Assembly (NCBI RefSeq): GCF_036924745.1 | Contig: NZ_JAZHSD010000001.1 | Location: forward strand, 6,075,001 to 6,139,000 | Direction of reading: 5' to 3' | From: Bradyrhizobium sp. AZCC 1693 | GTDB taxonomy: Bacteria; Pseudomonadota; Alphaproteobacteria; Rhizobiales; Xanthobacteraceae | DNA length: 64,000 nt | In this document: piece after piece, positions 1 to 9,075 of the stretch | Layout of the letters: each line of letters opens with the position of its first letter | Numbering within the stretch: the stretch's first letter is position 1 | The notes under the pieces: model-generated | What the model was told of the DNA's origin: nothing | Databases searched by the model: none | Seen by the model: only the letters and a program-made list of their open reading frames with translations | Program-made: the position numbers and the translations under genes

Positions 1-8
1 TCAACGAA

Positions 9-42
9 GAAGCCCCGGAGACATCTCCGGGGCTTCTTTTTT
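9..42 (+). terminator. Rho-independent terminator at the window edge
   Basis: A 12-bp perfect stem (9-20 with 25-36) closes a four-base loop and is followed by six T on the plus strand. It best terminates a plus-strand gene lying left of the window. The minus strand has a weaker T tract, so it may also serve the TRAP gene that ends at 76. A 12-base direct repeat (43-54 and 59-70) follows it. Confidence 0.8.
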
Positions 43-75
43 GTCAGCGATCGTGTTTGTCAGCGATCGTGCGCC

Positions 76-1164
<1,089 letters not shown>

Positions 1165-1602
1165 TTGCTTCCCCTCTATGTTTTTGCCGATACCGACCAA
1201 GGGACAACGATCTGGTGTCGTCTTCTCTGGTTTGCCGATGGCCGGTGCTGGACTGTTGTTTAGGAATGTGGGCCCTGAAACCAAGGCTCTTGGTTTTTCG
1301 AATGCAATCAATTTCCCGGCTTTATGGACCTGCAGGCAGGATGACGAATTGGTGATTGATAATCAAGGGTTCTGGTTCGGCCGCAGCTGCGAAGAGCTGC
1401 CTGAATATCGAGCGACTGAGGCGCTTCGTCCGACGAAAGGCTAAGACGCCGGCCGAGGAAGTGGATGCACGGAGGGGCAATCGGAAATGCCGCATTGCAG
1501 TAATTCCGCGGCGCAGGCGCGGCGCCCGCCATTTGACCTGAACATGCGTTGCGCAGGGTGGCGGAATCCCGCCTGCAGCCCGGCCACGAATACGCATCGC
1601 GA
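1165..1602. other. Intergenic stretch without a recognisable gene
   Basis: These 438 bases carry only overlapping short frames with no family resemblance. The one structure seen is a 13-bp palindrome, TGATTGATAATCA, at 1353-1365, which could be a regulator half-site pair for the TRAP gene. No terminator with a T tract is visible. Confidence 0.4.
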
Positions 1603-2916
1603 TCATCGTCGCGCAGAGAATGCCGCTTCCATCGCCCGGCGCGTCTTGATGGTATCGCTGTTTTCGTCGACCTCGACATCGCTCCAGCGCACCACCGCGC
1701 CATGGGCGATGTCGCTCTTCAGCTTGACGCGATGGGCAAGTCCGATCGGCAGCGCACCGGCGGTGAGACTTTTCGATGCCGGCATCAACTTGCCCCACAC
1801 CGTATAGCCGCCTTCGCCGTCGAGCATTTCGCCAGCGCGCAGATCGCGCTTGGCGACCGCTGCGACGTCGCCACGAAAATCATGCGGCTGCCCGGTCGGC
1901 TCGTTGCGCAGCGCGGCCGACAGGATCGAGATGTTCAGCTCGAGACCGATCAGATGATACGGCTTGTACATCGCCGCATACCGGCCCGAGGCGTCGGTCT
2001 TCAGCCCATACTGCTTGAAGCAATCGGCGGCATAATCGTTCGGCGCTTCCAGCACGACATAGACACCCCAGCGCAGATCGCGAAAGACAGGACGGCCGTC
2101 GCGCTCGAGCGACGACACGACCTCCGCAAGGCCGGCCTTCTCCAGCACGCCGCCCGCATCACGCGGCCGCATCACATGCGGCAGATCGTCGACGCCGCAG
2201 GGCGGAAACAGCAGGCCGTCCGACGGCACGTCGAGCCCGCAGGCGTTCGCGATCGCCGCCATTTCGATCGCGGATTTGGTGCCGTCCAGAAACGAGTTGA
2301 ACATCTGCGGGTTCATGCCGGCCGATTGCGCTTCGCCGGCCGTCAGTCCGTAATGGCTCCAGACGCCATCCGGTGTCACGTCGTGATAGGCCGGCAGATA
2401 TTTGGTGCCCTTGCCGGCGGCGACGACGCGAAAGCCCGTCGCGCGCGCCCAGTCCACCATCTCGGCGGTGAGCGCCGGCTGGTCGCCATAGGCCAGCGAA
2501 TAGACCACGCCGGCCTTGCGTGCTTCCTCGGCTAGCAGCGGGCCGGCCAGCACGTCGGCCTCGACATTGACCATGACGACATGCTTGCCCGCCGCAATCG
2601 CCGCGCGGGCATGCCTGATGCCGACGGCGGGGTTGCCGGTCGCTTCCACCACGACGTCCATTGCGCCGCCGGCAATCGCGCGCGCAGCGTCATCGGTGAA
2701 AGCCGTTCGTGCGATTCGCTCTGCATCCCAGCCGACGGTGCGGCACGCTTCGCGGGCGCGATCGCGATCGAGGTCGACGATGACGGATACTTCGAGTCCT
2801 GGCGTATGCGGCACCTGCGACAGGAACATCGAGCCGAATTTTCCGGCGCCGATCAGCGCGACGCGAACCGGCTTGCCGGCCGCAAGGCGAGCGTTGAGGA
2901 GACGATGAAGGTTCAT
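1603..2916 (-). CDS. COG4091-type homoserine-dehydrogenase-like oxidoreductase with C-terminal SAF domain
   Basis: The 437-residue protein opens with an NAD(P)-binding Rossmann motif (VALIGAGKFGSMF, about residues 19-31), continues with a dehydrogenase core (VVEATGNPAVG near residue 90), and ends in a SAF-type segment (about 350-420). This is the COG4091 layout, predicted homoserine dehydrogenase with a C-terminal SAF domain, whose members sit in sugar and sugar-acid catabolic operons rather than in threonine synthesis. It lies downstream of the dioxygenase and GntR genes in the same direction. The substrate is unknown. Confidence 0.8.
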   Translation of the reverse strand: MNLHRLLNARLAAGKPVRVALIGAGKFGSMFLSQVPHTPGLEVSVIVDLDRDRAREACRTVGWDAERIARTAFTDDAARAIAGGAMDVVVEATGNPAVGIRHARAAIAAGKHVVMVNVEADVLAGPLLAEEARKAGVVYSLAYGDQPALTAEMVDWARATGFRVVAAGKGTKYLPAYHDVTPDGVWSHYGLTAGEAQSAGMNPQMFNSFLDGTKSAIEMAAIANACGLDVPSDGLLFPPCGVDDLPHVMRPRDAGGVLEKAGLAEVVSSLERDGRPVFRDLRWGVYVVLEAPNDYAADCFKQYGLKTDASGRYAAMYKPYHLIGLELNISILSAALRNEPTGQPHDFRGDVAAVAKRDLRAGEMLDGEGGYTVWGKLMPASKSLTAGALPIGLAHRVKLKSDIAHGAVVRWSDVEVDENSDTIKTRRAMEAAFSARR

Positions 2917-2935
2917 GGAAGGACTCCGATCGGGC

Positions 2936-3058
2936 CGTCATTCCGGGCTGCGCCACTTGGCGCAGACCCGGAATCCAGAGATGAAAGGCAAATCGAGATT
3001 CTCAGATGTGCAATAGCACATCATAGTTCGACGCTATCGCGTCGCCCCGGAATGACGG
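2936..3058. repeat. Intergenic palindromic repeat, ends CGTCATTCCGG / CCGGAATGACG
   Basis: The stretch between two minus-strand genes starts with CGTCATTCCGG (2936) and ends with its exact complement (about 3047-3057). An inner hairpin, TGCGCCACTTGGCGCA, lies near 2949-2964. Related elements occur at 3895-3974 and 14276-14360 in this window. They resemble the dispersed palindromic repeats of Bradyrhizobium intergenic regions. Confidence 0.7.
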
Positions 3059-3066
3059 TGTGAAAA

Positions 3067-3867
3067 CTACTCCGCCGCCTGGCGATGTGCTCGCGCCAGC
3101 CGCAGCAACGCATCGTCCTCCACCGTCTGGATCGGCGTAAAATCGCGGTGCGCGATGTATTCCGGCCGCGTCGGGGTGCGGATGTAGTTCGAAACCGCAT
3201 TCAGCGTCAGGTAGACGATCTTGCGCGGATAGGGCGTGATGTTGCCGCTCGATCCGTGCACCAGATTGCCGTGAAACATCAGCATGCCGCCGGCCTTGCC
3301 GGTGGGGGCTACGATGCCGCCTTCCTTCACCAGCCGGGTGACGGTCGCCTCGTCGAGCGTCCACAGCGGATAGGAAGTGGTCTCCAGGTCGTGCGAGGCC
3401 TTGAGGTCGCCGGCGTGCTGGCTCTTCGGCACCAGCATCAAGGGGCCGTTGATCGGCATCACCTCGTCGAGGAAGATCGCGATGTTCATCGCGCGCGGCT
3501 CGGGCATGCCGTCGTCGCGCTTCCAGGTGCCGTAATCCTGGTGCCATTGCCAGACGTCTCCCGTGAAGGCGGCTTTGGCGTTGATCTTGAACTGATGCAT
3601 GTAGACCTTCTCGCCGAAGATCTGCTCGATCGGCTCGATCATGCGGGGATGGGCGCCGAGCGCGCCGAAGGCTTCGTTATAGAGATGCGCGGCAAAGGCG
3701 GTGCGCGGCGCGCCGCTCTTCTCGCGCCAAACCTCGGGCCGGTCGGCGTCGTAGATGCTGACCGCCTCGCGCGCGAGATAATCCACTTCCTCCTGGCTGA
3801 ACAGCTCCGGCAGAAACAGCCAGCCCTCGCGGTTGAAGAATTCGATCTGCTGCGGCGTCAGTTTCAT
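3067..3867 (-). CDS. Phytanoyl-CoA dioxygenase (PhyH) family Fe(II)/2-oxoglutarate oxygenase
   Basis: This 266-residue protein belongs to the PhyH family of non-haem iron, 2-oxoglutarate-dependent oxygenases. The iron ligands can be placed: the HxD pair in WQWHQDYGTW (near residue 110) and the distal His in MFHGNLVHGSSGN (near residue 200), followed by an Arg (YPRK) able to hold 2-oxoglutarate. The start at 3867 follows AGGAGGAAACGCC. It probably hydroxylates a small metabolite shared with the downstream dehydrogenase. The substrate is not deducible, and members of this family are often not phytanoyl-CoA hydroxylases. Confidence 0.85.
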   Translation of the reverse strand: MKLTPQQIEFFNREGWLFLPELFSQEEVDYLAREAVSIYDADRPEVWREKSGAPRTAFAAHLYNEAFGALGAHPRMIEPIEQIFGEKVYMHQFKINAKAAFTGDVWQWHQDYGTWKRDDGMPEPRAMNIAIFLDEVMPINGPLMLVPKSQHAGDLKASHDLETTSYPLWTLDEATVTRLVKEGGIVAPTGKAGGMLMFHGNLVHGSSGNITPYPRKIVYLTLNAVSNYIRTPTRPEYIAHRDFTPIQTVEDDALLRLARAHRQAAE

Positions 3868-3894
3868 GGCGTTTCCTCCTGTTGTTTTTTGACT

Positions 3895-3974
3895 GTCATT
3901 TCGGGGCGGTGCGAAGCACCGAACCCGGAATCTCGAGGTTCCGGGTTCACGCTTCGCGTGCCCCGGAACGACGG
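3895..3974. repeat. Intergenic palindromic repeat with nested hairpins
   Basis: GTCATTTCGGGGCGGTGCG at the left is mirrored by CCCCGGAACGAC at the right. An inner stem, AACCCGGAATCTCGAGGTTCCGGGTT, lies around 3930-3955. It has the same ends as the repeat at 2936 and sits between the GntR and PhyH genes, where it could act as an mRNA hairpin in the operon transcript. Confidence 0.65.
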
Positions 3975-3981
3975 CGTTCAA

Positions 3982-4656
3982 TCATGCGGCCCTATCAGTC
4001 GCCCTCAGTCTCTCCTCCGTCATCCGTCCGGCGGTCTGCGCATGCGCCAGCGCTGCGGCTTCCGCCGCCTTGGCGTTTCCCGCAAAGATTTGTGCGGCGA
4101 TCGCCTCGTGCTCAGTCCAGGCGCTTTCGCGGTAATCGAGCTCGGCGAGCACGGTCGCCATCGAGCGGCGCATGTGCGGCCATTGCGGCGCGATCATTTC
4201 CTCGATCGCGGGATTGCCCGCGAGGCGATAGACCGCACTGTGAAAATCGACGTCGAGCGCGATCAACCGCGCCAGCGGCGTGTTCTTATCGATGGTCCGT
4301 CCCGCCTGAAGCGCGGTCTCGAGCTGCGCGCGTCCCAATGCATCGGACCTGGCCCGTCCGGCCGCAAGCCGCGCGGCCAGCGCGTCGATGGCGCCGCGTA
4401 CCTCGTAGAGCTGGCGGATGCGCTCCGGGTCGAGCCGGGTGATCTCAAAGCCGCGGCGGCCGCTTTCGGCGACGAGCCCCTGCCGGTGCAGCAGATGCAG
4501 CGCGTGGGACACCGGCTGGCGCGAGACGCCGAGCTTTTCGGCCAACTCGTTCTGCCGGATGCGATGCCCAGGGGGCAGCGTACGATCGGTGATCGCCTCG
4601 AGAATCCGGGCATAGACCTGGTCGATCAGGTTCGGGAGCGGATCCAATGGGATCAT
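3982..4656 (-). CDS. GntR family regulator, FCD (FadR) subfamily
   Basis: This 224-residue regulator has an N-terminal winged helix (about residues 8-70, with RIRQNELAEKLGVSRQPVSH as the recognition region) and an all-helical FCD ligand domain whose metal-type residues can be seen (DVDFHSAVY near 140, a His in QWPHMR, a His in TEHEAI). It heads a minus-strand set with the dioxygenase and COG4091 genes and probably controls them in response to their substrate or product. A palindromic site lies immediately upstream. Confidence 0.88.
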   Translation of the reverse strand: MIPLDPLPNLIDQVYARILEAITDRTLPPGHRIRQNELAEKLGVSRQPVSHALHLLHRQGLVAESGRRGFEITRLDPERIRQLYEVRGAIDALAARLAAGRARSDALGRAQLETALQAGRTIDKNTPLARLIALDVDFHSAVYRLAGNPAIEEMIAPQWPHMRRSMATVLAELDYRESAWTEHEAIAAQIFAGNAKAAEAAALAHAQTAGRMTEERLRATDRAA

Positions 4657-4672
4657 GCCGGTCGTCCATTTT

Positions 4673-4693
4673 GGAATACGGAATTCCGAATTC
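4673..4693. promoter_or_regulatory. Candidate GntR operator, CGGAATTCCG core
   Basis: A perfect 10-bp palindrome, CGGAATTCCG (4679-4688), is flanked by further GGAAT/GAATTC half-sites within 4673-4693. It lies 17-37 bases upstream of the GntR start. Autoregulation is an inference from position and symmetry. Confidence 0.45.
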
Positions 4694-4807
4694 AGAAGCT
4701 AGCGGCAGAGGCGGCCTCGGTCAAGACGCTTCAATCGGTGCTTCAATCGGGATGTTGCGGCGGCTACGCCGGGCTATGCTCCGGACTGGGGCGATCGGAG
4801 ATCCGTG

Positions 4808-5620
4808 ATGGGCAGCGATGCAACCGGCTTCACTGGCAATATTCCGCAACACTATGATCAAGGCCTCGGCCCGATCATCTTCGCCGAGTATGCCACTGAT
4901 ATCGCCCGGCGTGCCGCTGCTGGCAGTCCGGCGCGGGTGCTCGAAACCGCGGCCGGCACCGGCATTGTCACGCGGAAACTGCGCGACGCATTGCCTGACG
5001 GCGCGCAGCTGACCGCGACCGATTTCAATCCGCCGATGCTCGATATCGCCCGCACCAAGTTTCGGCCTGGCGAACAGGTCGGCTTCCAGCAAGCCGACGC
5101 GGTCGCGCTTCCCTTTGCCGATGCAAGCTTCGACGCCATCGTCTGTCAGTTCGGCGTGATGTTTTTTCCGGACAAGGCAAAATCCTTTTCCGAGGCCTAT
5201 CGTGTGCTCGCCCCGGGCGGCCGCTATGTGCTCAGCGTCTGGGACTCCCATCGATACAATCCGTTCGGCCGCATCGCGCACGAGGTGGCGGGGCGCTTCT
5301 TCCCCGCCGATCCGCCGCAGTTCTACAGCGTGCCGTTCTCCTGCCACCAGATCGATCCGATCAAGGAGCTTCTGATCGCAGCCGGCTTCGACGACATCGG
5401 CATCGCCGTGATCAGACAGCAGCGCGAGCTCCCCGACACCGCGAACTTCGCGCGCGCGGCGGTCTATGGTAACCCGCTGATCGACCAGGTGCGGGCGCGA
5501 GGCGGTGTCGATCCGGAACGCATCGTCGAGGCGCTGACGCGGGAATTTCGCCGGGAATTCGGCGATGGTCCGGGCAGGATGCCGATTCAGGCGATCGTGT
5601 TCTCCGCGGCGAAGAAATGA
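4808..5620 (+). CDS. Class I SAM-dependent methyltransferase
   Basis: The protein (270 residues) has the Rossmann methyltransferase motifs: motif I VLETAAGTGIVT (about residues 40-51), an acidic motif II near TATDFNPPML, and motif III/IV around FDAIVCQFGVMFF (about 105-120). It resembles Methyltransf_11 proteins of the UbiE type. A GTG at 4805 precedes the ATG at 4808; GGAG lies eight bases before the ATG. The methyl acceptor is unknown. It converges on the sigma-factor gene, with six bases between the stop codons. Confidence 0.85.
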   Translation: MGSDATGFTGNIPQHYDQGLGPIIFAEYATDIARRAAAGSPARVLETAAGTGIVTRKLRDALPDGAQLTATDFNPPMLDIARTKFRPGEQVGFQQADAVALPFADASFDAIVCQFGVMFFPDKAKSFSEAYRVLAPGGRYVLSVWDSHRYNPFGRIAHEVAGRFFPADPPQFYSVPFSCHQIDPIKELLIAAGFDDIGIAVIRQQRELPDTANFARAAVYGNPLIDQVRARGGVDPERIVEALTREFRREFGDGPGRMPIQAIVFSAAKK

Positions 5621-5621
5621 C

Positions 5622-5639
5622 CCCGCTTATGTGAGCGGG
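5622..5639. terminator. Short hairpin between convergent genes
   Basis: CCCGCT pairs with AGCGGG around a six-base loop between the methyltransferase stop and the sigma-factor stop, overlapping the latter. It may help terminate both transcripts, but no T tract follows. Confidence 0.35.
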
Positions 5640-6484
5640 ATTACGTCGAACTCGCCGATCTGTTCGGCGTCCGCCACGGCATCGATCGCCGATATCCGCT
5701 CGCCGCTGATGGTCAGGCGCACCACGATGCGCAATTGGCCGCCGAAGATAACGGCGAGCGCCAGAGATCCGTCGACCAGCGCCGGTTTGGCGGCCTGCGC
5801 GCGGCCCTTGAAGAACTCTGCAACCGCGGTGGCGCCGCGGATTTCCGCGAGCGAACCGAGCCGCTGCGCCGCCTGATCGGCGCGCACCACCACGTCGGGA
5901 TCCAGCACCGCGAGCAGCCCTTCGAAATCGCCGTCGCGGGAGGCCTTGAGGAAAGCGTCGACGATGTTTTTTTGCCGGCCGAAATCAGCGTCGGGCGGTG
6001 GCTTGCCCTGCACACGGCGACGCGCGCGGCTGGCCAACTGCCGTGCCGCGGCAGGCGTGCGGCCGACGATCGGGGCGATCTCCTCGAAGGGGACGGCAAA
6101 CATGTCATGCAGCACGAAGGCAAGCCGCTCGGCCGGCGCCAGGGTTTCCAGCACCACCAGCAGCGCGGCGCCGACGGAATCGGCCATTTCCACATCGCGC
6201 CCAAGCACATCGTCAGCGACAGGTTCCGGAACATGCGGCCCCATCGGCTCCTCGCGCCGCGATTTGCGCGAGCGTAGCAGGTCGAGGCAGACGCGGGCGA
6301 CGACCGTGGTCAGCCAGCCGCCGAGGTTTTCGACCGCGCTCGTATCGGAACGGCTCAGCCGCAGCCAGGTCTCCTGCACGGCATCGTCGACCTCGCCGGT
6401 CGAGCCCAGCATGCGGTAGGCCACCGCCCGCAGGCGGGCCCGGTTGGCCTCGAACTGCTCAGCCAGAAATTTTTTCTCGTCCAT
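5627..6484 (-). CDS. ECF41-like (SigJ-type) sigma factor with SnoaL-like C-terminal domain
   Basis: The 285-residue protein has sigma region 2 (about residues 7-75, with VAYRMLGSTGEVDDAVQETW and GGWLTTVVARVCLDLLRSR), region 4 (about 108-160), and a fused SnoaL-like domain (about 170-285). That is the ECF41 layout, in which the fused domain replaces a separate anti-sigma factor. The usual DGGGK motif of that domain is not seen; the equivalent stretch reads RADQAAQRLG. The usual NPDKL near the end is also replaced (DAEQI). The gene faces away from a CMD-family gene, the classical ECF41 partner, and its own upstream DNA carries an ECF41-type promoter. Family call is strong, subgroup less so. Confidence 0.88.
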   Translation of the reverse strand: MDEKKFLAEQFEANRARLRAVAYRMLGSTGEVDDAVQETWLRLSRSDTSAVENLGGWLTTVVARVCLDLLRSRKSRREEPMGPHVPEPVADDVLGRDVEMADSVGAALLVVLETLAPAERLAFVLHDMFAVPFEEIAPIVGRTPAAARQLASRARRRVQGKPPPDADFGRQKNIVDAFLKASRDGDFEGLLAVLDPDVVVRADQAAQRLGSLAEIRGATAVAEFFKGRAQAAKPALVDGSLALAVIFGGQLRIVVRLTISGERISAIDAVADAEQIGEFDVIPLT

Positions 6485-6486
6485 TC

Positions 6487-6513
6487 GGTCACATTCCCAT
6501 GTCGCGTTCCGTC
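6487..6513 (+). promoter_or_regulatory. ECF41-type promoter for the CMD gene
   Basis: GGTCACA (6487-6493), 16 bases, then CGTC (6510-6513) matches the ECF41 promoter in ten of eleven positions with the same spacer as the opposite promoter. It mirrors the minus-strand promoter about position 6517.5. It implies a 5' leader of about 80 bases before the CMD start at 6598. A second, weaker plus-strand candidate is TGTGACA at 6542 with CGTC at 6566. Confidence 0.6.
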
Positions 6514-6521
6514 ATGGCTAT

Positions 6522-6548
6522 GACGAACGAAACCGCGCCGATGTGACA
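6522..6548 (-). promoter_or_regulatory. ECF41-type promoter of the sigma-factor gene
   Basis: Read on the minus strand, TGTCACA (6548-6542) is followed by 16 bases and CGTC (6525-6522). This is an exact match to the published ECF41 elements (-35 TGTCACA, -10 CGTC). Its start point would lie a few tens of bases upstream of the sigma-factor ATG at 6484, which suggests positive autoregulation. Confidence 0.7.
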
Positions 6549-6597
6549 GCAAATCGGCGCGGCGGCGTCAGAACGGAACAACTCATGGAGAGTAGAA

Positions 6598-7056
6598 ATG
6601 ATGCACGCCCGTATGAATCACCCGGTCATGGTCGTTCCCGACGCCATGAAGGCGCTGCAGGCGCTGGGCGAATTGACCAAGAACAGTCTGCCGGAAAAGC
6701 TGCTCGAGCTGGTGCATCTGCGCGCCAGCCAGATCAACGGCTGCAGCGTTTGCGTCGACATGCACCCAAAGCTCGCCAAGAAGGCTGGCGAGACCGATGA
6801 GCGCCTGTTCGCGGTGGCCGCCTGGCGAGATACGCCCTACTTCACCGAAAGTGAGCGTGCGGCGCTGGCGTTGACGGAGGCCCTGACCCGGATCTGCGAC
6901 CGCGCCGACCCGGTGCCGGATAAGGTCTGGAGCGAGGCCGACAGGCATTTCGACGAGGCCGAGCTCGCGGCGCTCGTTCTGGCGATTGCCAATATCAATG
7001 TCTGGAACAGGCTCAACGTCGCCGTGCGCCAGCCGGCGGGCGTCTGGAAGGCGTAG
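6598..7056 (+). CDS. AhpD-like carboxymuconolactone decarboxylase (CMD) family protein
   Basis: This 152-residue protein contains the AhpD core: Glu in LLELVHLRAS, then CSVC and a His (CSVCVDMH, about residues 42-49). In that family the two Cys form a redox pair for peroxidase or disulfide reductase activity. Starts at 6598 or 6601 both follow GGAG. It is the expected target of an adjacent ECF41 sigma factor, so a role in an oxidative or electrophile response is likely, though the substrate is unknown. A strong terminator follows. Confidence 0.9.
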   Translation: MMHARMNHPVMVVPDAMKALQALGELTKNSLPEKLLELVHLRASQINGCSVCVDMHPKLAKKAGETDERLFAVAAWRDTPYFTESERAALALTEALTRICDRADPVPDKVWSEADRHFDEAELAALVLAIANINVWNRLNVAVRQPAGVWKA

Positions 7057-7134
7057 CAGGGGGCAGCATCCCCAAATTAGGGTCAATTTTAACGCGCCGG
7101 AACGTGCTTAATTCAACGGCGCGCGCTAAACAGC

Positions 7135-7165
7135 AAGCCCGGCCCGATCTGGCCGGGCTTTCACT
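7135..7165 (+). terminator. Terminator after the CMD gene
   Basis: AAGCCCGGCC (7135-7144) pairs with GGCCGGGCTT (7151-7160) around six bases and is followed by a T-rich tract. It closes the transcript of the CMD gene. Confidence 0.75.
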
Positions 7166-7189
7166 TTTGTTGCTTACATCCTGTTGATC

Positions 7190-8950
7190 ATGGCCGTCAT
7201 CTCAGACCAAACATCCGTGCTGCGCCCGACCATCCGGAAGCGAATTCTCGGTATTGCCATCGGGCTGATCTTCCTGATGGCGATCACGTCGGTGCTGTCG
7301 ACCGTGATGACGCGAAAGATCGCCCATCAGCTCGACGAATTCAGCTCCAAATATGTCGAAGCTTACGGACATCTGGCGCGAATGCACATCCGTTCGCTGG
7401 AGCAGGCGCTCGCGCTGCGCCGAATGGTGATCGCCAAGATGCAGTCGCCGCCTGACGAGGCCGGCTTTATGGACCGCCAAAAGGCCTATGAGGCCATGGC
7501 GAAGGAAATCGAGCAGGAGGCGCAAGCCGCGCGAACGCTGATCAATGCGATCATCGACGATCCATCGACTGAATCCGATAACGCAAGGCTCGGCCGGATC
7601 GACGATCGGATCGAGAACGTCACCAGCGATCTCGGCCGCTATCTGGGCGAAGAGTACAAGCGGTTGCTGCCGCTGCTCGAAGCCCGGAATTTCGCGGAAG
7701 CCAGGGCCAGTCTGGCTCGCTCCGACACCTTGCGCGACGAGTTCAACAGGAAGGTCGACGAAATCGGCACCGACATGCTGACGCAAGTCCGTGCCGACGC
7801 CAGGATAACGATGCGCGATCAGCAGACAGCGATCGTCATTTCCGTCATCCTGACCGTGCTGGCATCCGTCCTGGGTCTGCTGTTTTCGTTCTTCGTCTCG
7901 ACCGGTATTACCCGGCCGGTCCGGCGGCTCCTGGAAGGCACCCGCGCGGTCGAAGCCGGCCGCCTCGACGGCTCGATCGACGTCACCACGCGCGATGAAA
8001 TCGGCCAGCTCACGACCGCCTTCAACAACATGGTCGAGCAATTGCGTCACAAGGAGCGGCTGCGCGAAACGTTCGGCCGCTATGTCGATCCGCGCGTCGT
8101 CGAAGGGTTGATCGCCCGGCAGTCGCAGACCGCGAGCGACGGCGAGCGGCGGGTGATGACGGTGCTGTTCTGCGACATGAAGGGCTTTACCAGCCTCAGC
8201 GAAGGCATGACGCCGCAGGGTCTCGTCAAGGTGATGAACCATTATCTGTCGACGATGTCGGGACCGATCCGCGGCCATCGCGGCATCATCGACAAATATA
8301 TCGGCGACGCGATCATGGCCTATTGGGGACCTCCGTTTACCGAGCATGACGAACAGGCGCGGCTGGCCTGTCTTGCTGCGGTCGAAATGGCCGATCGTGG
8401 TACGGCGCTGCGCACCGAACTGCCCGAGCTGCTCGGCGTACGCACGGTGCCGAGCGATTGCGAGGTCCGCATCGGCATTGCGACCGGCGAGGTGCTGGTC
8501 GGCAGCATCGGCTCGGAATTCATGATGAGCTACACGGTGATGGGCGATGCGGTGAATCTGGCGTCACGGCTGGAGAACGCCAACAAGATCTACGGCAGCC
8601 ACTCGCTCGCTTCGGAAGCAGCGATCATTGCGGCCGGCGATGCCGTGGAGTCGCGCGAGATCGACCGGTTGATTGTTGTTGGCCAGACCCATCCCGAAGC
8701 GGTATTCGAAATCATCGGCCGCGCGGGTGAGTTGACCGAGAAACAACTTGATCTGCTGGCGCGGTACGCCGAGGGGCTGGCCGCCTATCGCGCGCGCAGC
8801 TGGGATGAGGCGCGTCGGGCGTTTCAGGCGGCGCTCGAGGCGGTCCCCGGCGATGGGCCATCGATGGCGATGGCGCAACGCGTCGAGAATTTTCAGGCAA
8901 ACCCGCCGCCCGCCGATTGGGACGGCTCCTGGCGGCTGGATCAGAAGTAG
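7190..8950 (+). CDS. Membrane adenylate/guanylate cyclase, class III, with HAMP domain
   Basis: This 586-residue protein would make cyclic AMP (or GMP) in response to a periplasmic or membrane signal. It has a membrane helix (about residues 19-40), an extracytoplasmic helical sensor (41-210), a second membrane helix (about 212-236), a HAMP linker (TGITRPVRRLLEG onward, to about 288) and a cyclase domain (about 318-500). The metal-binding Asp residues are in FCDMKGFTSL and IGDAIMAYWG. The C-terminal 80 residues are helical and may be TPR-like. ATG 7190 is preferred over the TTG at 7184. It is monocistronic. Confidence 0.92.
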   Translation: MAVISDQTSVLRPTIRKRILGIAIGLIFLMAITSVLSTVMTRKIAHQLDEFSSKYVEAYGHLARMHIRSLEQALALRRMVIAKMQSPPDEAGFMDRQKAYEAMAKEIEQEAQAARTLINAIIDDPSTESDNARLGRIDDRIENVTSDLGRYLGEEYKRLLPLLEARNFAEARASLARSDTLRDEFNRKVDEIGTDMLTQVRADARITMRDQQTAIVISVILTVLASVLGLLFSFFVSTGITRPVRRLLEGTRAVEAGRLDGSIDVTTRDEIGQLTTAFNNMVEQLRHKERLRETFGRYVDPRVVEGLIARQSQTASDGERRVMTVLFCDMKGFTSLSEGMTPQGLVKVMNHYLSTMSGPIRGHRGIIDKYIGDAIMAYWGPPFTEHDEQARLACLAAVEMADRGTALRTELPELLGVRTVPSDCEVRIGIATGEVLVGSIGSEFMMSYTVMGDAVNLASRLENANKIYGSHSLASEAAIIAAGDAVESREIDRLIVVGQTHPEAVFEIIGRAGELTEKQLDLLARYAEGLAAYRARSWDEARRAFQAALEAVPGDGPSMAMAQRVENFQANPPPADWDGSWRLDQK

Positions 8951-8965
8951 CGGCTGACGGCGGAT

Positions 8966-9070
8966 TTATGCCGCGAGGAACTCCAGCACCACGTCGCAAA
9001 ATTTCTGCGGCGCGTCCCTGCCGACATCGAGATAGGCCATGTCGTAGCCGTTGATGCTCAACGTCTGCAT
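8966..9070 (-). pseudogene. 34-codon remnant of an alpha/beta hydrolase, both ends kept
   Basis: The frame reads MQTLSINGYDMAYLDVGRD followed by APQKFCDVVLEFLAA and a stop. The first part matches the first 17 or so residues of the neighbouring hydrolase (MQTINVNGYDMAYLDIG) and the second matches its last 15 (APQKYCEIVLAYLAED). About 240 middle codons are gone and the join is in frame. It lies five bases past the stop of the intact gene, in the same direction. This is best read as a tandem paralogue reduced by internal deletion. Whether the 34-residue peptide is made is unknown. Confidence 0.8.
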
Positions 9071-9075
9071 GTCGA

